From contig NZ_JBPKAO010000013.1 of assembly GCF_051216895.1 (NCBI RefSeq), positions 62,001 through 126,000 on the forward strand: a stretch of DNA of 64,000 nucleotides, written 5' to 3'. Below are positions 41,968 to 50,503 of this stretch, one piece after another (within the stretch, counting starts at the first letter, position 1; each line of letters starts with the position of its first letter). Below the pieces are notes generated by a model. It saw nothing but the letters and a program-made list of their open reading frames with translations. It ran no database searches and had not been told where the DNA came from. Source of the stretch: Aquipuribacter sp051216895. GTDB lineage: Bacteria > Actinomycetota > Actinomycetes > Actinomycetales > JBBAYJ01. The translations under genes were made by a program, and so were the position numbers.

Positions 41968-42279
41968 TCATCGCCGCCGCCTCGGGGTGCGGGCGTCGCC
42001 GGTGTACGGCGTCTCCAACGCCTCGGGCAGGTCCTTGCCCTTCTTCTGGGCGCGGGCCGCCACCTTGCGCGTGGCGACGGTCCGCACCGTCGCCACCAGG
42101 GCGCCGCTGATCGCGGCGAAGAGGATGGCCTCGAACGCCCGGACCTCGGGGCTCTCGGGCTCCTCGGGGGCCTCGTGGCCGGTCACGGCCTTCCAGGTGG
42201 CCAGCAGGGCCTTGTTGACCACCGCCAGGGCGATGACCCGGAACAGGATGGACGCGAGCTTCCACACGGGAGTGGGCAT
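41968..42279 (-). CDS. DUF4235 membrane protein
   Basis: 103 residues. The pattern WKLASILFRVIALAVVNKALLATWKAVTGHEAP, interrupted here only in description, followed by RAFEAILFAAISGALVATVRTVATR, matches DUF4235: two hydrophobic helices and a basic tail. These proteins are common in actinobacteria next to DUF3618 genes; no biochemical role is known. Divergent from dnaK. Confidence 0.8.
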   Translation of the reverse strand: MPTPVWKLASILFRVIALAVVNKALLATWKAVTGHEAPEEPESPEVRAFEAILFAAISGALVATVRTVATRKVAARAQKKGKDLPEALETPYTGDARTPRRRR

Positions 42280-42337
42280 GGGGTCGACCCTGCCCGGTGG
42301 GTGGGTGCAGGGCAACACCAGTCTCCCCGGCGTCGTA

Positions 42338-42358
42338 GTTGAGTCGAGTAGGCTCAAG
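42338..42358. promoter_or_regulatory. HAIR operator 1 upstream of dnaK (HspR site)
   Basis: GTTGAGT-N7-GCTCAAG, 21 bp, fits the HAIR consensus CTTGAGT-N7-ACTCAAG at 12 of 14 positions. HspR binds such sites to repress dnaK until heat shock. Confidence 0.85.
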
Positions 42359-42372
42359 AACGGTCTTCTCAA

Positions 42373-42393
42373 CTTGACACCTGGGGGCTCAAG
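42373..42393. promoter_or_regulatory. HAIR operator 2 upstream of dnaK
   Basis: CTTGACA-N7-GCTCAAG, 21 bp, 15 bp after HAIR 1. The left half deviates at two bases. It contains a TTGACA -35-like hexamer, so HspR binding would block the promoter. Confidence 0.75.
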
Positions 42394-42466
42394 GCCGACC
42401 CTGGACCACAGGAAGCACCCGCGTGACCGCGCGGGTCGTACCCGCAGACGAAGGAGAACAACCCAC

Positions 42467-44332
42467 ATGGGCCGTGCAGTCGGTATCGACCTGGGCACCA
42501 CCAACTCGGTGGTCGCCGTCCTCGACGGCGGCGAGCCGAGCGTCATCGCGAACGCCGAGGGCGGGCGTACGACGCCGTCCGTCGTCGCGTTCGCCAAGAA
42601 CGGCGACGTCCTCGTCGGCGAGATCGCCAAGCGCCAGGCCGTCACCAACGTCGAGCGCACCATCCGCTCCGTCAAGCGCCACATGGGCACCGACTGGTCG
42701 ACGGCCATCGACGACAAGACGTACACCCCGCAGGAGATCAGCGCCCGCGTCCTGCAGAAGCTCAAGCGTGACGCCGAGGCCTACCTGGGCGAGCCCGTCA
42801 CCGACGCCGTCATCACCGTCCCGGCGTACTTCAACGACGCCGAGCGCCAGGCCACCAAGGAGGCCGGCGAGGTCGCGGGCCTCACCGTCCTGCGCATCAT
42901 CAACGAGCCCACCGCCGCGGCGCTGGCCTACGGGCTGGAGAAGGGCAAGGAGGACGAGAACATCCTCGTCTTCGACCTGGGCGGCGGGACGTTCGACGTC
43001 TCCCTCCTCGAGGTGGGCAAGGACGAGGACGGCTTCTCGACCATCCAGGTCCGTTCGACCTCCGGTGACAACCGCCTCGGCGGCGACGACTGGGACTCCG
43101 CCGTCGTCGACCACCTGCTGGCCAAGGTCAAGATGTCGACCGGCGTCGACCTGTCCAAGGACAAGATCGCCATGCAGCGGCTGTCCGAGGCCGCCGAGCA
43201 GGCCAAGAAGGAGCTGTCCAGCTCCACGAGCACCAGCATCTCGCTGCAGTACCTGTCGATGACCGAGAACGGCCCCGTCCACCTGGACGAGCAGCTGACC
43301 CGGGCGCAGTTCGAGCAGATGACCGCGAGCCTGCTCGAGCGCACGAAGGCCCCGTTCCAGCAGGTCATCAAGGACGCCGGCGTCTCGCTGTCCGACATCG
43401 CCCACGTGGTGCTGGTCGGCGGCTCGACCCGGATGCCGGCCGTGACCGCACTGGTCAAGGAGCTCACGGGCGGCAAGGAGCCCAACAAGGGCGTCAACCC
43501 GGACGAGGTCGTCGCGCTGGGCGCGGCCCTGCAGGCCGGTGTCCTCAAGGGCGACCGCAAGGACGTCCTGCTCATCGACGTCACGCCGCTGAGCCTGGGC
43601 ATCGAGACCAAGGGCGGCCTGATGACCAAGCTCATCGAGCGCAACACGGCCATCCCCACCAAGCGCTCCGAGGTCTTCACCACGGCCGACGACAACCAGC
43701 CGTCCGTGCTCATCCAGGTGTTCCAGGGCGAGCGTGAGCTGGCCCAGCACAACAAGCCGCTGGGCACCTTCGAGCTGACCGGCATCGCCCCGGCGCCGCG
43801 TGGTGTCCCGCAGGTCGAGGTGACCTTCGACATCGACGCCAACGGCATCGTCCACGTCAACGCCAAGGACCGCGGCACCGGCAAGGAGCAGTCCATGACG
43901 ATCTCGGGCGGCTCGGCGCTGCCCAAGGACGAGATCGACCGGATGGTGCGCGAGGCCGAGGAGCACGCGGAGGAGGACCGCACGCGCCGCGAGGAGGCCG
44001 AGACCCGCAACCAGGCCGAGGCGCTGGTGTTCCAGACCGAGAAGTTCCTCGCCGAGAACACCGACAAGGTCCCGGCCGGCGAGCGCGAGGAGGTCGACAC
44101 CGCGCTGGCCGACCTCAAGAAGGCCCTGGAGGACCCCGCGACCCCGGTCGCGGACGTCAAGACCAAGGTCGAGGCCGTCAGCAGCTCCAGCCAGAAGCTG
44201 GGCGCTGCGATGTACGCGGCCAACGAGCAGGCCGCCGCGAACGAGGGCGGCGACGGCTCCGACGAGCAGCCTGCCGCCTCCGACGACGACGTGGTGGACG
44301 CCGAGGTCGTGGACGAGGACGAGCGCAAGTGA
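42467..44332 (+). CDS. dnaK: Hsp70 chaperone DnaK
   Basis: 621 residues, full length. ATP-binding motifs GIDLGTTNSVV (residues 4-14) and FDLGGGTFDVSLLEV are intact, as is VLVGGSTRMPAV. The substrate domain follows ETKGGLMTKLIERNT, and the acidic C-terminal tail ends EVVDEDERK. It folds stress-damaged proteins with GrpE and DnaJ. ATG 42467 follows GAAGGAGA. Two HAIR operators upstream indicate HspR control, and GTGA coupling leads into grpE. Confidence 0.98.
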   Translation: MGRAVGIDLGTTNSVVAVLDGGEPSVIANAEGGRTTPSVVAFAKNGDVLVGEIAKRQAVTNVERTIRSVKRHMGTDWSTAIDDKTYTPQEISARVLQKLKRDAEAYLGEPVTDAVITVPAYFNDAERQATKEAGEVAGLTVLRIINEPTAAALAYGLEKGKEDENILVFDLGGGTFDVSLLEVGKDEDGFSTIQVRSTSGDNRLGGDDWDSAVVDHLLAKVKMSTGVDLSKDKIAMQRLSEAAEQAKKELSSSTSTSISLQYLSMTENGPVHLDEQLTRAQFEQMTASLLERTKAPFQQVIKDAGVSLSDIAHVVLVGGSTRMPAVTALVKELTGGKEPNKGVNPDEVVALGAALQAGVLKGDRKDVLLIDVTPLSLGIETKGGLMTKLIERNTAIPTKRSEVFTTADDNQPSVLIQVFQGERELAQHNKPLGTFELTGIAPAPRGVPQVEVTFDIDANGIVHVNAKDRGTGKEQSMTISGGSALPKDEIDRMVREAEEHAEEDRTRREEAETRNQAEALVFQTEKFLAENTDKVPAGEREEVDTALADLKKALEDPATPVADVKTKVEAVSSSSQKLGAAMYAANEQAAANEGGDGSDEQPAASDDDVVDAEVVDEDERK

Positions 44333-44982
44333 CGGACCCCACCCACGACCAGGACCCGACCGGTGGCCAGGACCAGGCCGGCGCGTCGGGCGGCGACCGC
44401 CCCGGGCCTGACGACGCGCCGCGCACCGAGCCGGGCAGCGACCTGCCCGGCGCCGGGGCCGACGACCTGCAGCGCGTGGCCGACGAGGTCGACGCCGCCA
44501 TGGCAGGCGTCGCCCAGGAGGCCGACCTGACCGGCGCGGCCGGCGGGTCGGACCCGCTGGCCGACGCCCTGGCGCTGGCGGAGGCACGCCTCGCCGACCT
44601 CCAGCGCGAGCGCGCCGAGTTCGTCAACTACCGCCGGCGGGTCGAGCGTGACCGCGAGGTGGCCGGCGCGGAGGGCCGGACCGGGGTGCTGTCCGCCCTG
44701 CTCCCGGTGCTCGACGACATCGACGGCGCGCGCACCCACGGCGACCTCGTGGGCCCGTTCGCCGCGGTCGCCGACAAGCTCGACGGCATCCTGCGACGGA
44801 TCGGCCTGGAGCCGTTCGGCGAGGTCGGCGAGCCGTTCGACCCCGCGCTGCACGAGGCCCTGCTCCACGACGGGGCCACCCAGGTGGACGAGCCGACCTG
44901 CACCCAGGTGCTGCAGCGCGGTTACCGCAGCGGTGATCGTGTGCTCCGCCCGGCGCGCGTTGCGGTGGCCAGCCCGCAGTGA
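44329..44982 (+). CDS. grpE: Nucleotide exchange factor GrpE
   Basis: 217 residues from GTG 44329, overlapping the dnaK stop. A long acidic, disordered N terminus (about 80 residues) precedes the coiled coil (ALAEARLADLQRERAEFVNY RR region) and the C-terminal beta domain with VGEPFDPALHEALLH and VLQRGYRSGDRVLRPARV, the family signature. It exchanges ADP for ATP on DnaK. Confidence 0.95.
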   Translation: MTDPTHDQDPTGGQDQAGASGGDRPGPDDAPRTEPGSDLPGAGADDLQRVADEVDAAMAGVAQEADLTGAAGGSDPLADALALAEARLADLQRERAEFVNYRRRVERDREVAGAEGRTGVLSALLPVLDDIDGARTHGDLVGPFAAVADKLDGILRRIGLEPFGEVGEPFDPALHEALLHDGATQVDEPTCTQVLQRGYRSGDRVLRPARVAVASPQ

Positions 44983-45019
44983 CGTAAAGGCCGGGTGCCT
45001 GCCTGCCGAGGAGAACCGT

Positions 45020-46240
45020 GTGACCGTCGACATCTCCACCGACCTGAGCACGGTCCTCGTCGGCAGGCAGGGCATCTACCGCGCAGGCGGTGGCCTGGAG
45101 GCCTACGAGCTGCTGTTCCGTCAGCTCCCGATCGACTCGCTGCGCAGCGAGGCCGACCACGAGGGCGCCACGGCGCAGGTCATCAGCTCGGTGTTCGGCG
45201 ACTTCGGGGTGGCCGACATCGCCGGCTCCCGACCGCTGTTCCTCAACGTCACCCGCGCGTTCCTCGTCGGCGACATCGCCCTGCCCGACGCGCCGGGCCA
45301 GATCGTCGTCGAGGTGCTCGAGCACGTCGTGCTCGACGAGGCCGTGCTGGAGGGCATCGCCCGGTTGCGCGCCGCCGGCTACCGGGTCGCGGCCGACGAC
45401 TGGGACGGCTCGCCGGAGCGCGACCCCCTGGTCCGGTTGTGCGACCTGGTCAAGATCGACCTCGCCGCCGTCGACCGCGACGGCCTGGGGGACCTGGTCG
45501 CCCGGGCCCGCGAGCTGCGACCGGGCGTCCTCGTGGTGGTGGAGCGCATCGAGACCCACGCCGACGCCGCCCTGGCGCGTGCGGCCGGGGCCGACCTGCT
45601 GCAGGGGTTCCTGCTCGACCGCCCGCAGACCGTCAGCGCGGCGGTGATGACCCCCTCCGACGTGGTGTGCCTGCGGCTGCTGGGCGCCCTGGCCAGCGAC
45701 GCCGACGTCGAGGAGCAGGAGCGTCTGGTGGCCTCCGACCCCGGGCTCGCGATGCGCGTGCTGCGCATGGCGGGCAGCCCCGCCGGGGTGGGCAGGCCCG
45801 TCCGGTCGGTGCAGCAGGCCGTCGTGCTGCTCGGCCCGCGCAAGCTGAGCGCCTGGGTCGTGCTCATGGTGCTGGGCGGGTCCTCGCGGATGCCGGCGGA
45901 GCACGTCGTCACCATGCTGGCCCGGGCCGGTGCCTGCGCCCGGCTGTCGCCGACGCGGCCGGACGTGGCCTACACCGCGGGCCTGCTGTCCGCGGTCGCC
46001 GAGGTGCTCGGTGCCGACCCGGCCCACACGGTCCGCTCCAGCGGGGTCGACCCCTCCATCGCCGACGCCGTGCTGCGGGGCGAGGGCCCGGTCGGGGCCA
46101 CCCTGCGGGCCGTCGTCGGTCACGAGCGGGCCAACCCGACGGCCGTGGTCGCGAACGGCTTCGTCCCGTTCGACGTCTCGCGTGTGTACCTCGAGGCGCT
46201 GCGCGACGCCCTCGAGACCGCCAAGGCCTTGCACAGCTGA
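45020..46240 (+). CDS. EAL-HDOD (YuxH-type) signalling protein inside dnaK locus
   Basis: 406 residues from GTG 45020 after GAGGAGAACC. Residues 1-205 form an EAL-like domain: YELLFR (ExLxR), LFLNV, VVEVLE, ADDWDG, LVKIDL, VVERIE and LLQGFLLDRP. Residues 210-400 form an HDOD domain with LRLLGALASDADVEEQERLV and SVQQAVVLLGPRKLSAWV. This matches the YuxH/CdgJ family, often catalytically weak and used for protein-protein signalling. It lies 37 bp after grpE and before dnaJ, an unusual place. A hairpin follows it, so it may be the last gene of the dnaK-grpE unit. Expression with heat-shock genes is inferred. Confidence 0.85.
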   Translation: MTVDISTDLSTVLVGRQGIYRAGGGLEAYELLFRQLPIDSLRSEADHEGATAQVISSVFGDFGVADIAGSRPLFLNVTRAFLVGDIALPDAPGQIVVEVLEHVVLDEAVLEGIARLRAAGYRVAADDWDGSPERDPLVRLCDLVKIDLAAVDRDGLGDLVARARELRPGVLVVVERIETHADAALARAAGADLLQGFLLDRPQTVSAAVMTPSDVVCLRLLGALASDADVEEQERLVASDPGLAMRVLRMAGSPAGVGRPVRSVQQAVVLLGPRKLSAWVVLMVLGGSSRMPAEHVVTMLARAGACARLSPTRPDVAYTAGLLSAVAEVLGADPAHTVRSSGVDPSIADAVLRGEGPVGATLRAVVGHERANPTAVVANGFVPFDVSRVYLEALRDALETAKALHS

Positions 46241-46251
46241 GCCGCACGGGT

Positions 46252-46281
46252 GGCGGGCACGTCGCCGAAGGGGTGCCCGCC
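46252..46281 (+). terminator. Hairpin between EAL-HDOD gene and dnaJ
   Basis: GGCGGGCAC (46252-46260) pairs with GTGCCCGCC (46273-46281) over 9 bp with a 12-nt loop, no T-tract. It would separate the dnaK and dnaJ units at least partly. Confidence 0.6.
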
Positions 46282-46291
46282 GTCGAGCAAA

Positions 46292-46312
46292 CTTGACACG
46301 CCTCGACGCAAC
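46292..46312. promoter_or_regulatory. Degenerate HAIR-like site before dnaJ
   Basis: CTTGACA-N7-ACGCAAC matches 10 of 14 HAIR positions and shares CTTGACAC with HAIR 2 of dnaK. It holds a TTGACA hexamer 39 bp before the dnaJ ATG. A weak HspR site and promoter are possible. Confidence 0.4.
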
Positions 46313-46331
46313 CTTGCACCCTGACCGCATC

Positions 46332-47384
46332 ATGACTGGACAGGACTGGCTCGAGAAGGACTTCTACGCCGTCCTCGGCGTGCCCAAGGGGGCGGACGAG
46401 GCTGCCATCAAGAAGGCCTACCGATCCCTCGCGCGCAAGCACCACCCGGACGCCAACGCGGGCGACCCGGCGTCGGAGCGGCGGTTCAAGGAGGTCGGCG
46501 AGGCCTACTCGGTGCTGTCCGACCCCGAGAAGCGCCAGCAGTACGACGCCGTCCGGGCCATGCGCTCCGGTGCCCGCTTCACGGCCGGCGCGGGTACCCC
46601 CGGTGGTGGCGGCGCCGGGTTCGAGGACCTGTTCGGCGGCATGTTCGGCGCGGGCGCGGGGCGGGGCGCGCCGTCGGCCGGCCGGGCGCGGGCCGGCTCA
46701 CGCCGCAGCCGCGAGGGCTCGGCGGAGTTCGACGACCTGCTGGCGGACCTGCTCGGTCAGCAGGGTGGCGGCGGGTTCAGCGGCGCGCCGACCCGCGGGC
46801 CGGAGAAGGGCCGTGACCTGGCGGCCACGGCCCGCATCAGCCTGGCCCAGGCCCTGAACGGCGCCGAGGTCGACGTCCAGGTGCTCGACCCGCAGGCCGG
46901 CGCGCGATCGGTGCACGCCCGGCTGCCCGGGGGCGTGCGCGACGCGCAGAAGGTGCGCGTGCGGGGCAAGGGGGCCCGCGGGTCGGCCGGACCCGGCGAC
47001 CTGCTGGTGACCGTGCGCGTGGAGCCCGACGAGGTGTTCGCCTGGGACGGCACGTCGCTCAAGGTCACGGTCCCCGTCACGTTCGCCGAGGCCGCCCTCG
47101 GCGGCACCGTGGCCGTGCCCACCCTGGAGGGCGTCGCCCGGCTCAAGGTCCCGGCCGGCACGCCCTCGGGTCGTACCTTCCGGCTCAAGGGCCGCGGCCC
47201 CACCGTCAAGGGTGTGGCCACCGACGTGCTGGCCACCGTCACCGTGGTCGTGCCGCAGAAGCTGTCGTCGTCCGCCCGGGCGGCGCTCGAGGCGCTGCAG
47301 GCCGCCGAGGGGGACGCCGACCCGCGCGCGGGCCTGCTGGCGGCCGCGGAGCAGTCCCGGGCCCGGGTGGGTACGACGACATGA
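46332..47384 (+). CDS. DnaJ-type co-chaperone without zinc finger (CbpA-like)
   Basis: 350 residues. The J-domain (residues 8-75) has the HPD motif in KHHPDANAGD, needed to trigger DnaK ATPase. A long Gly/Phe-rich stretch (GAGFEDLFGGMFGAGAG) follows, then the C-terminal beta-sandwich domains (ARLPGGVRDAQKVRVRGKG, VPAGTPSGRTFRLKGRG). The four CxxCxGxG zinc repeats of class I DnaJ are absent, so it is class II. Its stop overlaps the hspR start (ATGA), the usual actinobacterial arrangement. Confidence 0.92.
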   Translation: MTGQDWLEKDFYAVLGVPKGADEAAIKKAYRSLARKHHPDANAGDPASERRFKEVGEAYSVLSDPEKRQQYDAVRAMRSGARFTAGAGTPGGGGAGFEDLFGGMFGAGAGRGAPSAGRARAGSRRSREGSAEFDDLLADLLGQQGGGGFSGAPTRGPEKGRDLAATARISLAQALNGAEVDVQVLDPQAGARSVHARLPGGVRDAQKVRVRGKGARGSAGPGDLLVTVRVEPDEVFAWDGTSLKVTVPVTFAEAALGGTVAVPTLEGVARLKVPAGTPSGRTFRLKGRGPTVKGVATDVLATVTVVVPQKLSSSARAALEALQAAEGDADPRAGLLAAAEQSRARVGTTT

Positions 47385-47809
47385 GCGAGCGGGTGCTGCG
47401 TCGCGCCTACGTGATCTCGGTCGCGGCCGAGCTGGCGGGCATGCACCCGCAGACGCTGCGCCAGTACGACCGCGAGGGTCTCGTCATCCCGACCCGGACC
47501 TCCGGTGGTGGGCGTCGCTACACCGACGAGGACATCGAACGGCTCCGCGAGGTCCAGCGGCTGTCGCAGGAGGAGGGCGTCAACCTCGCCGGCATCCGGC
47601 GCATCCTCGAGCTGGAGGAGGAGACGCGCCAGCTGCGCGGCGCGCTCGCCGAGACCCGCGAGGAGCTGCGCAGCACCCGTGAGGCCGCCGACCGTGTGTT
47701 CGCGGCCGGGTCGGCGGGCGACATCGTCGCCCTGGCGCCGGGTCGGCGGCCGCAGCGGCGGCGGCTCTCCACGGCGCTCGTGGTGTGGAGCCCCGGCCGG
47801 CGGGACTGA
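47381..47809 (+). CDS. hspR: Heat-shock repressor HspR (MerR family)
   Basis: 142 residues. The MerR winged-helix region reads VISVAAELAGMHPQTLRQYD and REGLVIPTRTSGGGRRYTDE, followed by a helical dimerisation segment and a basic tail ending RRRLSTALVVWSPGRRD. HspR binds HAIR palindromes, using DnaK as co-repressor. Matching sites lie before dnaK (42338, 42373) and clpB (50468), so autoregulation and clpB control are expected. Confidence 0.95.
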   Translation: MSERVLRRAYVISVAAELAGMHPQTLRQYDREGLVIPTRTSGGGRRYTDEDIERLREVQRLSQEEGVNLAGIRRILELEEETRQLRGALAETREELRSTREAADRVFAAGSAGDIVALAPGRRPQRRRLSTALVVWSPGRRD

Positions 47810-47831
47810 GCGCCGGACCCGTCACGGTCGA

Positions 47832-47872
47832 CGCAGCAGGCCCGGCCCCCACGGGGGACCGGGCCTGCTGCG
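47832..47872. terminator. Terminator between hspR and symporter
   Basis: CGCAGCAGGCCCGG-CCCCC and GGGGG-CCGGGCCTGCTGCG form a very stable stem of about 18 bp with a short A-C loop. It lies between convergent genes and can serve both. Confidence 0.85.
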
Positions 47873-47886
47873 TGCGGCGGGCCGGC

Positions 47887-49419
47887 TCAGGCGACCGGGT
47901 CGCGGTCCTTGATCGGACGGACGACGCCGCTCCTGCGGTCCGCCTGGTACTCCCGCAGCATCCTGGACACCTCGGGCATGAGCAGGTACAGCCCGAAGAT
48001 GTTGATCAGGGCGCAGACGAAGAGCATCGCGTCGGCGAAGTTGAGCACGGCGCTGAACGTCAGCACCGTGCCGATCACGATGAAGACGCAGTAGATGACC
48101 TTGAAGACGAGCTCGCTCACCGTGCTGCGGCCGAACAGGGTGGTCCACGCCTTGAGCGTGTAGTACGACCACGTGATCAGCGTCGAGAAGGCGAACAGCA
48201 CCACGGCCACGGCGAGCACGATCGGGAACCACGGGATCACGGTGGCGAACGCGTCGCTGGTCAGCACCACGCCGTCGGGGTTCGGGCTCTCACCGGCGGC
48301 GTAGGCCTCGCGGGCGTTCAGCCAGGACTCCGGCCGGGCGATGACGATGGCCAGGGCCGTCATGGTGCAGATGATGACGGTGTCGATGAAGGGCTCGAGC
48401 AGGGCGACGAAGCCCTCGGTGACCGGGCGCTTGGTCTTGACCGCGCTGTGGGCGATGGCGGCCGAGCCGAGGCCGGCCTCGTTGGAGAAGGCCGCCCGCT
48501 GGAAGCCGACGATCATGACTCCGAGCACGCCGCCGGCGACGCCCTCGGGGTTGAAGGCGCCGGTGACGATCTCGCCCATGGCGCCGGGGATGTCGGCGGC
48601 GTTGAAACCGATCACGGTGAGGCAGCCCAGGACGTAGACGATCGCCATGGCGGGGACCAGTCGGCTGGTCACCTTGGCGATGGACTGGATCCCGCCGAGG
48701 ATCACCAGGCCCACGACGACCGCAACGACGACGCCGAAGATCAGCGAGGCGCCCGGCCCGCCCAGCACGCCGTCGTCACCGCCGGTCACGTTCTGCACCT
48801 GCGCGAACATCTGGTTGGCCTGGAACATGTTGCCGCCGGCCAGGCCGAAGGCGAGGATCGCGATGGCGTACACGCCCACGAGGATCGACGGGAGGACCGG
48901 GATCCTCAGCTTGGCGAAGGCCACCTTGAGGTAGCGGAACGGACCGCCGGTGACGGTGCCGTCCTCGTGCTCCTCACGGAACGCGACGCCGAGGGTGCAC
49001 TCGACGAACTTGGTGGCCATGCCCAGCAGGCCGGCGACGATCATCCAGAACGTCGCGCCCGGGCCACCGATGGACACCGCGACCGCGACGCCGGCGATGT
49101 TGCCGAGGCCCACGGTGCCGGACACCGCGGCGGTCAGGGCCTGGAAGTGGGTGACCTCACCCGGGTCGTCCGGGTCGTCGTAGCCCCCACGGGCCAGCGC
49201 GACCGCGTGCCCGAAGCCGCGGAACTGGATGAACCGGTACCCGATCGTGAACACGACGGCACCGATGATCAGCCAGGCGACGATCCAGGGGAACGACGAC
49301 CCCGCGATGGTGACGGGGTAGAAGATGACGCCGCCGACGGCATCGGACAGCGGGGTGAACGCCCCGTCGATCGCCCCCTCGACGTCCGAGATGACTCCGG
49401 TGGGTACGACGCTGGACAT
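47887..49419 (-). CDS. Alanine/glycine:cation symporter (AGCS family)
   Basis: 510 residues from ATG 49419, with ten or more membrane helices. Family motifs include FQALTAAVSGTVGLGNIAG and GPGATFWMIVAGLLGMATKF, AFSNEAGLGSAAIAHSA, and ALLEPFIDTVIICTMTAL. AGCS proteins import alanine, glycine or glutamine with sodium or protons. A charged C-terminal tail faces the cytoplasm. Monocistronic; upstream frames to 49503 lack a RBS. Confidence 0.92.
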   Translation of the reverse strand: MSSVVPTGVISDVEGAIDGAFTPLSDAVGGVIFYPVTIAGSSFPWIVAWLIIGAVVFTIGYRFIQFRGFGHAVALARGGYDDPDDPGEVTHFQALTAAVSGTVGLGNIAGVAVAVSIGGPGATFWMIVAGLLGMATKFVECTLGVAFREEHEDGTVTGGPFRYLKVAFAKLRIPVLPSILVGVYAIAILAFGLAGGNMFQANQMFAQVQNVTGGDDGVLGGPGASLIFGVVVAVVVGLVILGGIQSIAKVTSRLVPAMAIVYVLGCLTVIGFNAADIPGAMGEIVTGAFNPEGVAGGVLGVMIVGFQRAAFSNEAGLGSAAIAHSAVKTKRPVTEGFVALLEPFIDTVIICTMTALAIVIARPESWLNAREAYAAGESPNPDGVVLTSDAFATVIPWFPIVLAVAVVLFAFSTLITWSYYTLKAWTTLFGRSTVSELVFKVIYCVFIVIGTVLTFSAVLNFADAMLFVCALINIFGLYLLMPEVSRMLREYQADRRSGVVRPIKDRDPVA

Positions 49420-49560
49420 GCGGCTCCTCGCGGGGGGTGGACGTGGGGCGCTGGTAGCAAGGTCCCGGGAACCGTAGTCCGCGCCGTGTGTCGTGCACCA
49501 CAACCGAGCCGTAACGATCCGACGGTCGCTCGGGCCCGCCGCGACGGGCCGCCCCGCGGA

Positions 49561-50415
49561 TCAGACCAGGTCGACGAGCTCCGCGACCGAGCCCCGGACC
49601 AGGCTGGGGCGGAACGGGTACCGCTCGATGTCGGCGGCCTGGGTGACCCCGCTCAGCACCAGGACCGTTCGCAGACCGGCCTCCATGCCGGAGATGACGT
49701 CGGTGTCCATCCGGTCGCCGACCATGGTCGTGGTCTCGGAGTGGGCGCCGATCATGTTCATGGCGTAGCGGAACATCATGGGGTTGGGCTTGCCCACGAC
49801 GTAGGGCCGCTTGCCGGTGGCGGCCGCGATCAGCTCGGCCACGGCGCCGCAGGCGGGCAGCGGGCCCTCGGGCGACGGTCCGGTGGTGTCCGGGTTGGTC
49901 GCGATGAACCGGGCGCCCCCCTCGATCATCCGGATGGCCTTGGTGATCGCCTCGAAGGAGTAGGTCCGGGTCTCGCCCAGCACCACGTAGTCCGGGTCGC
50001 TGTCGGTGAGCACGAAGCCTGCGTCGTGCAGTGCCGAGGTCAGCCCGGCCTCACCGACCACGAAGGCCGTGCCGCCCGGTCGCTGGTCGGACAGGAACGT
50101 GGCCGTGGCCAGCGCCGAGGTCCAGATCTCGTCCTCGAGGATCTCCAGCCCCATGTGGTGCAGCCGGGCCGACAGGTCCCGCGCGGTCCAGATGGAGTTG
50201 TTGGTCAGCACCAGGAACGGGCGGTCGGCCGAGCGCAGGGCGCTGACGAACTCCGCCGCCCCGGCGATGGCCTTGCCCTCGCTGACCAGGACCCCGTCCA
50301 TGTCGGTCAGCCACGCGCGGGACTCGAAGTCCTCGCCCTCCTCGAGACCGGCGTCCTTGACCGTCTCGGCCGTCTCGGCCCGCTCCGCGATGATCTCGTC
50401 CGTGCGAGGTGTCAT
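49561..50415 (-). CDS. HAD-IIA (NagD-like) sugar/nucleotide phosphatase
   Basis: 284 residues from ATG 50415; earlier in-frame ATGs lie in the clpB operator region and are rejected. HAD motif I WLTDMDGVL, motif II FLVLTNNS, Lys in VVGKPNPMMF and motif IV MVGDRMDTDVISGMEAG are intact. The cap position fits class IIA. NagD-like enzymes dephosphorylate UMP or sugar phosphates. Divergent from clpB with about 90 bp shared regulatory DNA, so HspR could affect both. Confidence 0.9.
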   Translation of the reverse strand: MTPRTDEIIAERAETAETVKDAGLEEGEDFESRAWLTDMDGVLVSEGKAIAGAAEFVSALRSADRPFLVLTNNSIWTARDLSARLHHMGLEILEDEIWTSALATATFLSDQRPGGTAFVVGEAGLTSALHDAGFVLTDSDPDYVVLGETRTYSFEAITKAIRMIEGGARFIATNPDTTGPSPEGPLPACGAVAELIAAATGKRPYVVGKPNPMMFRYAMNMIGAHSETTTMVGDRMDTDVISGMEAGLRTVLVLSGVTQAADIERYPFRPSLVRGSVAELVDLV

Positions 50416-50452
50416 GGCAGGAGCGTACGGGTGGGCGGAATTGACTCCCATC

Positions 50453-50488
50453 GACTCAACTCTCATCATTGAGTCCTGAAGGCTCAAC
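50453..50488. promoter_or_regulatory. HAIR operator(s) upstream of clpB
   Basis: ATTGAGT-N7-GCTCAAC at 50468-50488 fits the HspR HAIR palindrome at 12 of 14 positions. A second, overlapping palindrome GACTCAA-N9-TTGAGTC (50453-50475) shares its right half with the left half of the first. Start of clpB is 16 bp downstream. Confidence 0.82.
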
Positions 50489-50503
50489 TACCGAGGAGGC
50501 CAC

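Noticed and set aside
42389..44587. 732-codon open frame antisense to dnaK
   Set aside because: Shadow frame of a GC-rich gene; low-complexity product and no family sequence, while dnaK on the other strand is certain.
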